Shown here: positions 1-6,718 of the stretch, one piece after another
Layout: each line of letters begins with the position of its first letter
Position numbering within the stretch: position 1 is the first letter of the stretch
Assembly (NCBI GenBank): GCA_021823905.1
Contig: JAKALX010000121.1
Location: 1 to 9,342, forward strand
Reading direction: 5' to 3'
Source: Chloroflexota bacterium
GTDB taxonomy: Bacteria > Chloroflexota > Dehalococcoidia > Tepidiformales > Tepidiformaceae
DNA length: 9,342 nucleotides
Made by a program: the position numbers and the translations under genes
The notes under the pieces: model-generated
What the model saw: the letters and a program-made list of their open reading frames with translations, nothing else
Database searches by the model: none
What the model was told of the DNA's origin: nothing

Positions 1-190
1 GGCCGCGAAGGTCGGGCGCCACGACGTGGTAGTCGTCCCGCAGGGCGGCGGCCATCCGGTCCCATGAGCGGGCGTGGTCGCGCCCTCCGTGAACCAGCAC
101 GAGCGTTGGCGCCTGTTCGTTGCCCCAGTCCCAGTACGAGATCCTCACGCGTTGCGAATCGACGAATCGCTGCTCTGGCTCGGCTGTCAT
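1..190 (-). CDS. Alpha/beta hydrolase, N-terminal 63 residues (runs off the window)
   Basis: Only the start of the gene is present; it continues past position 1. The translation begins MTAEPEQRFVDSQRVRISYW and goes on through a hydrophobic strand (TLVLVHGG) into the His-Gly-Gly oxyanion-hole turn at about residues 36-38. A helix follows (SWDRMAAAL), then the strand and turn VVAPDLRG at about residues 56-63. This order is the classic N-terminus of the alpha/beta hydrolase fold, of the epoxide hydrolase / haloalkane dehalogenase / C-C hydrolase type. The nucleophile, acid and His of the triad lie outside the window, so the substrate cannot be named. The start is fixed by a perfect AAGGAGG seven bases upstream (plus-strand 198-204). 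There is no signal peptide, so it should be cytoplasmic. It is divergent from the acylase gene and may share regulation with it. Confidence 0.85.
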   Translation of the reverse strand, partial: MTAEPEQRFVDSQRVRISYWDWGNEQAPTLVLVHGGRDHARSWDRMAAALRDDYHVVAPDLRG

Positions 191-197
191 CCACGAT

Positions 198-204
198 CCT
201 CCTT
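198..204 (-). promoter_or_regulatory. Strong ribosome binding site of the alpha/beta hydrolase
   Basis: Read on the minus strand this is AAGGAGG, a full Shine-Dalgarno match, seven bases before the ATG at 190. It settles the start of the truncated hydrolase and implies efficient translation. Confidence 0.8.
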
Positions 205-254
205 CGATGGGCGGCGACAGCGCCGGGCCCGATGCGGAAAATGCCCGCTCTGCC

Positions 255-270
255 TCGTTCGATCGAACGA
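255..270. promoter_or_regulatory. Perfect 16-bp palindrome in a divergent promoter region, candidate operator
   Basis: TCGTTCGATCGAACGA is identical to its reverse complement. It lies between the start of the hydrolase (190, minus) and the start of the acylase (386, plus), 65 bp from the first and 115 bp from the second. Length, symmetry and position fit an operator for a dimeric repressor of the TetR, LacI or MarR type, but no regulator gene is in the window to match it. The rest of the 191-385 gap shows no convincing gene. A TACAAC at 354-359 could be a -10 box for the acylase, without a good -35 partner. Confidence 0.45.
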
Positions 271-374
271 AGGCGTGTCGCCGCTTCGGGCGCCTTCCGC
301 TTCACGAGCCCCACGGCGGCCGGTTCGGGTGCGACGTTCGCCGGCGGGTGGTGTACAACATCTGCGGCAACCAT

Positions 375-380
375 GGAGGA
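375..380 (+). promoter_or_regulatory. Ribosome binding site deciding the acylase start
   Basis: GGAGGA lies five bases upstream of the ATG at 386. The reading frame stays open upstream to position 74 and beyond, but that stretch has no comparable site and would antisense the hydrolase start, so 386 is the supported start. Confidence 0.75.
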
Positions 381-385
381 GTCGA

Positions 386-2647
386 ATGAAGCCTGAGGAC
401 TGTCTGGCCATTCACGACGGCGCCACCCGAGTGGAGGGGATCAACGCCAGGGTCACCGTCATCAGGGACCGCTGGGGCATCCCGCACATTCGCGCCCAGA
501 GCGCTCGCGACGCGTTCTTCGCGGAGGGCTTCTGCATGGCACAGGACAGGGCCTGGCAGATCGAGCTCATCCGCCACATGGCTCACGGCCGCGCGGCCAG
601 CCTGCTCAATCGCGGGCTCCTCGGCCTCGACATCCAGAACCGCACGCTTGGCTTCGGCCGCCTCGCCGAAGAGGAATGGAAGCAGCAGTCGCCCGAGGCC
701 CGCGCCGTCCTCGATGCCTACGCGGCAGGGGTGAACGCGGCGATCCGCACCCAGCCGGCGCCGTTCGAGTTCCGCGCCATCGGCCACGAAATGCAGCCAT
801 GGTCGCCGGTCGACTCGCTCGCGATCATCAAGCTCGTCAACAGTGGCCAGCAATGGGCCTCGAAGCTCAAGTTCGGGCAGGTCGCCGCGAAGCTTGGCGC
901 GGAAGCAGTGCTCGCCCTGGTCCCCGACGTCCCGCCGGGCCGGACGCTGATCGTGCCATCGGGCGCGCGCTGGGCCGGCAAGCCCCATCCCTTCGCCGAG
1001 GACATCGCCCGCGCTATGGGCGAACCGGATGGACCGGTCGCGAGCGGCGGAGGCTCGAACTGCTGGGTCATCCACGGTTCGCGCACGGTCAGCGGCAAGC
1101 CGCTCGTGGCAGGCGACCCGCACCTCCCGATGACGCTCCCGGGCCAGTGGTACGTCGTCCACATGGAATGCCCGGAATTCACCGCCGCCGGGCCGTGCAA
1201 CCCCGGCTATCCCGGGCCGCTGTTCTATGGCCACAACGCAAAGCTCGCCTGGACGATGACGCACGCGCAGGGCGACCGCTGGGACCTCTACCGCGAGCGG
1301 GTCCGAAACAGGGCGGCGGGCCCGGAGGTCCTCTACCGCGGCGAATGGACGCCGTTGGCCTGTCGGGACGAGCGCTTCGACGTACGTGGCGGCGAACCAG
1401 TGGAAGAGCGCCTCTGGCTCACCCGCCACGGACCAGTCATCTTCGGCGACCCGCTGACGGACGACGAAGTGATCGCCGCACGCTGGGGACTCGCGGAGCC
1501 GGCCCACGACATGGACGCCATGCTCGGCGTTCTCCGGTCATCGTCGGCAGCGGAAGCGCGCGAGGCGTTCCGGCGCTACGACTCGGTCAGCGGCAACTTC
1601 TGCTTCGCGGACGGCGCGGGCGACATCGGCTACCAGTACACGGGCCGGATTCCGAAACGGCCAGCGTGGCTGGTCCCTGTGGAAGGCTGGAGCGGCGAGC
1701 ACGAGTGGCAAGGCGACGTCCCGGCGGAGGATCTTCCGCGCGCGGACAACCCGGCGAACGGCTACCTCCTCACCGCGAACAACCAGACGACCACTCCCGA
1801 CTACCCGCACTACCTCACGTACGTGACGACGCGCTTCCGCGCCGATCGCCTCCGTGAGCTCATCGAAGCCACTGATCGTTTCGAGCCGGCTGACATGCGG
1901 CGTCTGCAGGCCGACGTGACCAGCGTCGCCGCTCGCGAGCTGGCGAAGTCCTTCGCGTCGGTCAGTGTCACCAACGCTCTTGCTCGCAAGCTCCAGGCGC
2001 TCTTCGGCGGCTGGGACGGGCGGCTGGCAGCCGACAGCGCGGCCGCCGTCGCGTTCGACGCGGTCTGCGAGGCCCTCGCCGAAACGATCGTGCGCCCGTT
2101 CTATGCACGCGCCGGCGTCGACATCCCCATCACGGTCCTGGAAGAGCGGCGGATCATCCTCGAACAGGTCGCTGCTCGATCGCCACTCATGATCGGGCAC
2201 GGCGGCAGTTGGGACGCGGAGATCGCGAGGGCGATCGAGATCGCCGCCGAACGGCTATCAACGCGGTTCGGGGACGACCCGGCGAGTTGGCGCTGGGGTG
2301 CGGCTCATGAGCTGCGCTGGAGGCACAACCTGGGCCGGGACGGCGAGCTGGCGGGCGTTCTCAACCTTCCGCCGATCGCGGTCGGGGGAGATGGGACCAC
2401 GCCATTCAATACGGCCGCCGAGCCTGATGGCGCCGTCGCGATCAGCGTCTCCTACCGGCAGATCTTCGATCTGTCGGACCTCAACGCCGCCCAGATCTGC
2501 ATCCCGCCCGGCAACTCTGGCCAGCCTGGCTCTGCCCATTACGCGGACAACGCCGGCCGCTGGCGAAACGTCGAGTATCACCCGCTCTACATCAACTGGG
2601 ACGACATCAGGGCGAACGCGGAGGCCACGCTCGTCCTTGAGCCCTGA
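386..2647 (+). CDS. Penicillin acylase family protein (N-terminal-nucleophile amidase, S45 type)
   Basis: This 753-aa protein belongs to the penicillin G acylase / acylhomoserine-lactone acylase / cephalosporin acylase superfamily, whose members cleave acyl-amide bonds after self-processing into alpha and beta chains. Residues about 22-75 carry the family's alpha-chain signature: VTVIRDRWGIPHIRA, then GFCMAQDRAWQIELIRHMAHGR. The predicted processing site is GGG/SNCW, making Ser224 the catalytic nucleophile at the head of the beta chain, followed by GDPHLPM. Asn465-Asn466 in LLTANNQ match the oxyanion-hole Asn at about beta-242, with a downstream RFRADRL helix. The C-terminal SGQPGSAHY (about 711-719) is the usual S45 ending. 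Length is normal for the family. Unlike well-known periplasmic members it has no signal peptide: the N-terminus, MKPEDCLAIHDG, is polar. A cytoplasmic or non-classically exported enzyme is therefore inferred. The substrate (penicillin, acyl-homoserine lactone or another amide) cannot be read from sequence alone. Confidence 0.92.
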   Translation: MKPEDCLAIHDGATRVEGINARVTVIRDRWGIPHIRAQSARDAFFAEGFCMAQDRAWQIELIRHMAHGRAASLLNRGLLGLDIQNRTLGFGRLAEEEWKQQSPEARAVLDAYAAGVNAAIRTQPAPFEFRAIGHEMQPWSPVDSLAIIKLVNSGQQWASKLKFGQVAAKLGAEAVLALVPDVPPGRTLIVPSGARWAGKPHPFAEDIARAMGEPDGPVASGGGSNCWVIHGSRTVSGKPLVAGDPHLPMTLPGQWYVVHMECPEFTAAGPCNPGYPGPLFYGHNAKLAWTMTHAQGDRWDLYRERVRNRAAGPEVLYRGEWTPLACRDERFDVRGGEPVEERLWLTRHGPVIFGDPLTDDEVIAARWGLAEPAHDMDAMLGVLRSSSAAEAREAFRRYDSVSGNFCFADGAGDIGYQYTGRIPKRPAWLVPVEGWSGEHEWQGDVPAEDLPRADNPANGYLLTANNQTTTPDYPHYLTYVTTRFRADRLRELIEATDRFEPADMRRLQADVTSVAARELAKSFASVSVTNALARKLQALFGGWDGRLAADSAAAVAFDAVCEALAETIVRPFYARAGVDIPITVLEERRIILEQVAARSPLMIGHGGSWDAEIARAIEIAAERLSTRFGDDPASWRWGAAHELRWRHNLGRDGELAGVLNLPPIAVGGDGTTPFNTAAEPDGAVAISVSYRQIFDLSDLNAAQICIPPGNSGQPGSAHYADNAGRWRNVEYHPLYINWDDIRANAEATLVLEP

Positions 2648-2726
2648 TGGCCGGCCACGAGGCATCACTCGTCCGAGCCCATTGAAGCGTGGTGGGCGGG
2701 GACGCTCCAGCGATCGCCTGGCGTGC

Positions 2727-2853
2727 GGATAGACGCCCTGTGGCGGGGGCATCGCTCCATGGAGCGAGGGATGGTCCCAGGCGCCGGCCCTGTGAAGTGG
2801 GTGGGAGCCCGCACGGCCTGCCCGTCGGCGCGCACGGTGCTGTGGATAGACGC
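2727..2853. repeat. Pair of 10-bp direct repeats in a convergent intergenic gap
   Basis: GGATAGACGC occurs at 2727-2736 and again at 2844-2853, 117 bp apart, with similar GC-rich surroundings. Both copies lie in the 2648-2865 gap between the 3' ends of the acylase and the histidine kinase. No gene is apparent there. The match is short and may be chance. Confidence 0.3.
2752..2767. terminator. Perfect 16-bp palindrome between convergent genes, possible bidirectional terminator hairpin
   Basis: TCGCTCCATGGAGCGA equals its reverse complement and can fold on either strand as a six-pair stem with a CATG loop. It sits about 105 bp after the acylase stop (plus) and about 100 bp after the kinase stop (minus), which suits a shared terminator. 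There is no U-rich tract on either side, so a classic intrinsic terminator is not shown. A protein-binding site is the alternative. Confidence 0.35.
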
Positions 2854-2865
2854 GAGGCTTGTTGT

Positions 2866-4425
2866 TTACCCGGCTGGCTGCGCGTCCGCTCGGGCGTCGG
2901 ACGGCAACTCGACGATGATCCGTGTCCCGGCGCCCGGCGCCGACACCACCTGGAATGTTGCTCCAATGAGTTCGGCTCGTTCTCTCATGCCAAGCAGCCC
3001 GAGTCTTCCAACGGCTGCGAGGTCGCCCGTGTTCGCCGGAGCCGTGAAGCCGCGCCCGTTGTCGCTCACCTCCAGCCGGACCATGCTCTCTTCGAACCGG
3101 AGGCCGACCTGCGCGGAGGTTGGTGAGCCGTGTTTCTCGGCGTTCCTGAGCGCCTCCTGAACGATGCGAAACAATGCGAGTTCGACCGACCTGTCCAGCC
3201 TCCGCCGCGTGCCTGCAACCACAAGCGCGGCCCCGCCTCGGAGCCGGCCGTTCAATTCAATGACAAGGACTTCGAGCGCCGCGGGCAGGCCGAGCACGTC
3301 CAGGACGGGCGGTCGCAGGTCGCGCGCGAACTGGCGGATGAAACGAAGTTCCTCGCCCGTGTCGGCCAGCAGCTCGTCCACGGCTGGAAGCTGATCCTCT
3401 CTGGCGGTGCGCCGGAGTTCCTCCAGCTTGCGGAGGATCTGTACCAGTGCCTGCGCTGTTTCGTCGTGCAGATCCCTGGCGATCCGCAGGCGCTCATCCT
3501 CCTGGGCGCGAGTTACCTCCCACGCATACGACTTGAGGCTCTCTTGCCGGCGGCGGTACAACCGTCCGTTCTCGAGTGCCGCGCCGAGCTGCGCCCCGAC
3601 CGTCAGCAGCAGGTTCCGTTGCTCTTCGCCGAGCAAGTCTCGTCCATCGAGCGACACTCCCAACGACCCGAGCATGCGGCCCTCGGCGAGCAGCCTGACG
3701 ACAAAGAGTCTGCCTTCAGCAAGGCATGGCTCCCTGCCAGACTTCAGAGCGAAGTCGAGGTCGAGGAGTCGTTTCTGATCTTCGATTTCTGCCAGTTCGC
3801 CTTCAACCTGGATCGTTGGTGCGGCCGCCGGCTCCTCCGCCTCGAGACAGACCCACACCGTCCCAAGGCCCATGCCATCGGCGAGCCGCCGCATGACCTG
3901 CCGCAGCTCGTTCTCGACATCGAGGGTGTAACTGAGCATCCCGGCGACTTCGTTGAGCAGGGAAAGCTCGCCGCTCGTCCTTTCCGCGCGGCGCCGTTCG
4001 CTGGCTTCGCGCTCGACGCGCCAGGCAACGACGAGGCCGACGAGGAGGGTGACGGAAACCTGGCCCACCTCACCCAGCCAGTGCAGTTCGTCGTGATGCC
4101 ATATCCAGGTGCTGGGCGAGGTGAGCGCCACCGCCCACAATGCCGTGAGGAACGTGCCCTCCCAGCCATAGCTAAGCGCCGCATATACCAGTGGGAAGAT
4201 GTAGAGGGAAATCGCAAGGCTGTGGAGCGTTTCGTAAGGATTGACATAGCCAGACGTTTCAATGAAGTAGTGCGCCGCGGTGGCAAGAAACACCAGGCCC
4301 TGAACGCGCCAGAACCTCTTTTCGCGAAAACGAACAGGGATCCGTCGAATGGCGGCAATGAAACCGGAGTCACTCGCCCTGTTTCCGCCGTGGCGCTCTC
4401 GTTCCAGGACGGCGTCAGCGCTCAT
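2866..4425 (-). CDS. Membrane sensor histidine kinase, NarL/DegS type (HisKA_3 with GAF-like region)
   Basis: A 519-aa two-component sensor that should autophosphorylate and pass phosphate to the regulator encoded just upstream. A basic N-terminus (to about 40) is followed by roughly four hydrophobic segments (about 41-57, 69-86, 91-106, 118-135). A short amphipathic stretch leads to a GAF-like sensory region (about 150-290). The dimerisation/phosphoacceptor motif is ERLRIARDLHDETAQAL, with His320 as the predicted phosphorylated residue. The ATPase part has the N-box RIVQEALRNAEKHG (Asn428), the G1 box DNGRGF (455-460) and the G2 box GRLGLLGMRER (473-482). All expected catalytic motifs are intact. 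The segment between the third and fourth helices, WHHDELHW (about 109-116), is predicted to face outward and is rich in His. The ATG lies inside the regulator's last codons (11-nt overlap), which implies translational coupling. The signal sensed is unknown; proximity to copper proteins hints at copper or redox, but this is inference. Confidence 0.93.
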   Translation of the reverse strand: MSADAVLERERHGGNRASDSGFIAAIRRIPVRFREKRFWRVQGLVFLATAAHYFIETSGYVNPYETLHSLAISLYIFPLVYAALSYGWEGTFLTALWAVALTSPSTWIWHHDELHWLGEVGQVSVTLLVGLVVAWRVEREASERRRAERTSGELSLLNEVAGMLSYTLDVENELRQVMRRLADGMGLGTVWVCLEAEEPAAAPTIQVEGELAEIEDQKRLLDLDFALKSGREPCLAEGRLFVVRLLAEGRMLGSLGVSLDGRDLLGEEQRNLLLTVGAQLGAALENGRLYRRRQESLKSYAWEVTRAQEDERLRIARDLHDETAQALVQILRKLEELRRTAREDQLPAVDELLADTGEELRFIRQFARDLRPPVLDVLGLPAALEVLVIELNGRLRGGAALVVAGTRRRLDRSVELALFRIVQEALRNAEKHGSPTSAQVGLRFEESMVRLEVSDNGRGFTAPANTGDLAAVGRLGLLGMRERAELIGATFQVVSAPGAGTRIIVELPSDARADAQPAG

Positions 4426-5116
4426 CGAGATCGGCGATATTCAGGATACCCATACGCAGGCCGGTGATGACGGCCTCGGTCCGCGAGGCCACGCTGAGCT
4501 TGGCGAAGATTTGCGCGAGGTAGGCCTGGATGGTCCTCGGACTGAGATGTAGCGTCGCCGCGATCTGGACATTGCTCATACCGCAGGCGGCGAGGCGAAG
4601 CACGCCGCTCTCGCGCTCGGTGAGATCGGTGACATGGCGAGCAGGGCGAGCGGCAGGCGCGCCTGCTTCATCGGTCGCGACTTTGGCGATGACCTTACGG
4701 GCTATCGTCGGATGAAGGACAGGTTCACCCGCAAAAACGCGCCTCACGGCCTGAACGAGGTCAGACGAGGGAATGTCTTTCAGCAGGTAGCCGGCGGCCC
4801 CCGCGGCGAGCAGGGCGAAGACGAAAGGGTCGTCGTCGAAGGCCGTCAGGACAAGCACGATCGTGCCCGGACAAGAAGCCTTGATGCGTTTCGTGGCGTC
4901 GAGCCCGTCCATGAGGGGCATCGAAATGTCGACGATGGCCACGTTGGGCAGCAGCAACTCAACGAGGGCGACAGCTTCGACGCCGTTGCTCGCCTCGCCG
5001 ACGACTTCGATGTCCGGCTCGTGTTCGAGGATGTGCCGAGTCCCGTCGCGTACGACGGCATGGTCGTCGGCGATGACGACTCTGATCGTTGCCGTGCTGC
5101 GGTCTTCGTTCTGCAT
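4415..5116 (-). CDS. Two-component response regulator, NarL/FixJ family (receiver plus LuxR-type HTH)
   Basis: A 233-aa transcription regulator. The receiver domain (about 11-130) shows the acidic pair Asp17-Asp18, the phosphoacceptor Asp63 in VAIVDISMPLMDG, the switch Thr91 in VLVLTAFDD and the conserved Lys113 in GYLLKD, so it should be phosphorylatable. A linker leads to a LuxR/GerE DNA-binding domain (about 163-225), with LTERESGVLRLAACGMSN as the opening and SPRTIQAYLAQIFAKLSVASRTEAV as the recognition region. It lies first in a two-gene operon; its TGA overlaps the kinase ATG. The start is chosen because the receiver's first strand follows at once; the ribosome binding site is weak. Target promoters cannot be named; the copper genes immediately upstream are candidates by position only. 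Confidence 0.94.
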   Translation of the reverse strand: MQNEDRSTATIRVVIADDHAVVRDGTRHILEHEPDIEVVGEASNGVEAVALVELLLPNVAIVDISMPLMDGLDATKRIKASCPGTIVLVLTAFDDDPFVFALLAAGAAGYLLKDIPSSDLVQAVRRVFAGEPVLHPTIARKVIAKVATDEAGAPAARPARHVTDLTERESGVLRLAACGMSNVQIAATLHLSPRTIQAYLAQIFAKLSVASRTEAVITGLRMGILNIADLDER

Positions 5117-5151
5117 GGAGTGGGCGACCCTGAAGGTTTCCGATAGGCTGA

Positions 5152-5173
5152 CGCGGCGCCCTTCGGCGCCGCG
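5152..5173 (-). terminator. Nine-pair GC hairpin after the triple-cupredoxin gene
   Basis: CGCGGCGCC and GGCGCCGCG pair perfectly across a four-base loop (plus strand CTTC, minus strand GAAG, a stable tetraloop class). It lies in the 94-bp gap between the triple-cupredoxin stop (5211) and the regulator start (5116). The minus-strand transcript has no U-run after it. It may end or attenuate the copper transcript before the two-component genes, or protect its 3' end. Confidence 0.45.
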
Positions 5174-5187
5174 CCAGCCAGATGCTT

Positions 5188-5215
5188 GCTAGAGCCAGAA
5201 CTGGATGGCGCTAGC
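5188..5215 (-). terminator. Imperfect 10-pair hairpin overlapping the triple-cupredoxin stop codon
   Basis: GCTAGAGCCA at 5188-5197 pairs with TGGCGCTAGC at 5206-5215, with one mismatch and an eight-base loop. The right arm contains the TAG stop of the triple-cupredoxin gene (5211-5213). With the GC hairpin 14 bases further on it forms a tandem structured 3' end. No U-tract follows, so a rho-independent terminator is not proven. Confidence 0.35.
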
Positions 5216-6584
5216 GTCGCATGGAGGTTGCCGCGGCGCCTGCCGCGAGCGCCATCAGGACCACCGCCGCGATGATCCATGGTAGCTCTTGATTGCTCGC
5301 TGCGTGTGTGGCCGAGCCTGTCCCGGTAGAGGGCGGCCGCGGCGCGATCGTTGGCGTGGCCGGCGCTGTTGTCGGAGCAGGCGTCGTTGGCGGAGGCGGC
5401 GGTGCTGCCAACACGGCAACGACACCCATCATCGGTTCGTGGGGCTGGTCCACGTCGCTATGGGCCGACAGCTGGCCGGTCTTCTTGTCCAGGTCCACGT
5501 GCACGTCGCAGTAGTACCAGTACAGCCCGGGCTTCGTGAACGTGAAGGACGCGCTCTGGCCCGACGGCATGGCAAGGCTGACCTTCTCAGGTGCGTTGCC
5601 CGGCACCGTGGTCACGTCGTGCAGGTCCGTGTCATGGTTGGAGAACGTCACGGCGGCTCCCGCCTGGACGGTCGTCACCACGGGCCGAAAGCTGTCGTTG
5701 TTCGCTGTGCCCGACGGGATGTTGACGGTTGCGGACGCCGGCTCGGTGGCGGGCGCCAGGACGAGGACGAACCCTTCCATCGGCTCGCTCGGGTTGTCGA
5801 CCGTGTCGTTGGCCTTCACCTGGCCGTTGGCCGCGTCCCACGTGGCGTGGGCGCTGCAGTAGTACCAGTAGAGGCCGGGCGCGGTGAACGTGAACGTCGC
5901 CGATCCTCCCGGCTTCACCGCGAGGTTGATCGCGGCGGGCGCGTTGCCCGGCACGCTGACCACCGTATGGGCATCGGTGTCGGCGTTATTGAAGGTCACC
6001 GTGTCGCCGGGATTGACGACCAGCGCAGCGGGGCTGAAGTAATCGCCCGGCATGGTCACGGTATTTGGCGCAGGCGTTCCCGGAGTGGCCGTCGCCGGTG
6101 TCGCCGTGGCCGGGGTGGTCGTGGCCGTAGTGCTCGTTGTGGTGGCGGAGGGCGCGGCCGCCGCCGTTACGATGATCTTCCCAACCATCTTGGTCCCGGC
6201 GGCGATGTTCGCGTCGGTCGCGTCCTCGGCCTTCGCGTGGAGCGAGCAGTAGAAGTAATAGGTGCCGGCCATCGTGAACGTCGTGGTCTGGCTGTTCGTG
6301 TCAGTCGAAAGCGGCAGATAGACGACTCCGGATTTCGCGTTCTTCGCGTCGTGGACCCCGCTGACCCAGTTGAAGGTCACGCTGTCTCCGGCGGCGATGG
6401 TGACAACGTTTGGCACGAAAACCTCGTCGTCGTTGGCGTTGCCGGCGCCAATCGTGACGTTTGCCGCCTGTGCGACAAGCGCGCTATGGAGTGAGACGAC
6501 GAGCAACGCGACTGCCAGAACGGCTGTGGCGCCCGTGAGGCCCGCCAACTTCAACGAGCGGCGGGAGAAGGCTGGATGCTTCAT
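5211..6584 (-). CDS. Exported membrane-anchored protein with three type-1 copper (cupredoxin) domains
   Basis: A 457-aa predicted electron-transfer protein on the outer face of the membrane. Residues 1-40 form a signal with a twin-arginine-like motif, SRRSLKL (Arg8-Arg9), a hydrophobic core and a likely cut after AQA. Three blue-copper domains follow. Domain 1 (about 41-140) has ligands His78, Cys113, His116 and Met133. A Thr/Ala/Pro linker spans about 141-172. Domain 2 (about 174-276) has His206, Cys243, His246 and Met269. Domain 3 (about 284-392) has His322, Cys359, His362 and Met385 or Met386. A Pro-rich linker (about 394-420) ends in one hydrophobic helix (434-452) and a short SMRR tail, so the protein is probably anchored at its C-terminus. 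Domains 2 and 3 are a recent duplication: both contain PGLYWYYC and VPGNAP. The frame is open to 6734, but the ATG at 6584 has AAGGG seven bases before it and begins exactly at the signal. Redox partner unknown; the SCO and CuA genes upstream fit a copper relay. Confidence 0.88.
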   Translation of the reverse strand: MKHPAFSRRSLKLAGLTGATAVLAVALLVVSLHSALVAQAANVTIGAGNANDDEVFVPNVVTIAAGDSVTFNWVSGVHDAKNAKSGVVYLPLSTDTNSQTTTFTMAGTYYFYCSLHAKAEDATDANIAAGTKMVGKIIVTAAAAPSATTTSTTATTTPATATPATATPGTPAPNTVTMPGDYFSPAALVVNPGDTVTFNNADTDAHTVVSVPGNAPAAINLAVKPGGSATFTFTAPGLYWYYCSAHATWDAANGQVKANDTVDNPSEPMEGFVLVLAPATEPASATVNIPSGTANNDSFRPVVTTVQAGAAVTFSNHDTDLHDVTTVPGNAPEKVSLAMPSGQSASFTFTKPGLYWYYCDVHVDLDKKTGQLSAHSDVDQPHEPMMGVVAVLAAPPPPPTTPAPTTAPATPTIAPRPPSTGTGSATHAASNQELPWIIAAVVLMALAAGAAATSMRR

Positions 6585-6591
6585 GTGTGAA

Positions 6592-6596
6592 CCCTT
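6592..6596 (-). promoter_or_regulatory. Ribosome binding site deciding the triple-cupredoxin start
   Basis: Read on the minus strand this is AAGGG, seven bases before the ATG at 6584. The 134-bp gap it lies in (6585-6718) is the largest space inside the copper cluster and may hold a promoter of its own, but I see no clear -35/-10 pair. Confidence 0.55.
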
Positions 6597-6718
6597 GCTT
6601 TCCTGGTGGTGATGAATTCGGGTGGCCGCGTGTGAGCCCAATGATGCGATCGCACAACTCCCTGGCCCCGTCCTGTACGAGGGCCGTAGATTAGTTCGCT
6701 GCTTAGCCTGAATTTCCG

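Noticed and set aside
74..385. Upstream extension of the acylase reading frame by 104 codons
   Set aside because: It has no ribosome binding site, its translation is Arg-rich and unlike any domain, it overlaps the well-supported hydrolase start on the other strand, and the ATG at 386 has GGAGGA at good spacing.
302..1507. Long open frame of 401 codons on the minus strand
   Set aside because: It is antisense to the conserved acylase, and its Arg/Val/Asp-rich composition is typical of a GC-rich shadow frame.
2648..2657. TGGCCGGCCA palindrome right after the acylase stop
   Set aside because: It is short, made of GC-rich restriction-site-like sequence, cannot form a stem with a proper loop, and has no U-tract.
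3130..4467. 445-codon open frame on the plus strand opposite the histidine kinase
   Set aside because: The minus strand encodes every kinase motif there; the plus-strand translation shows no domain and has no ribosome binding site.
5289..6494. 401-codon plus-strand frame opposite the triple cupredoxin
   Set aside because: Its translation is almost all Arg, Gly and Val without fold or motif; it is the shadow of the cupredoxin gene.
6645..6654. Ten-bp palindrome TGCGATCGCA before the triple cupredoxin
   Set aside because: Ten symmetrical bases centred on GATC are common by chance in such DNA, and no flanking symmetry extends it.
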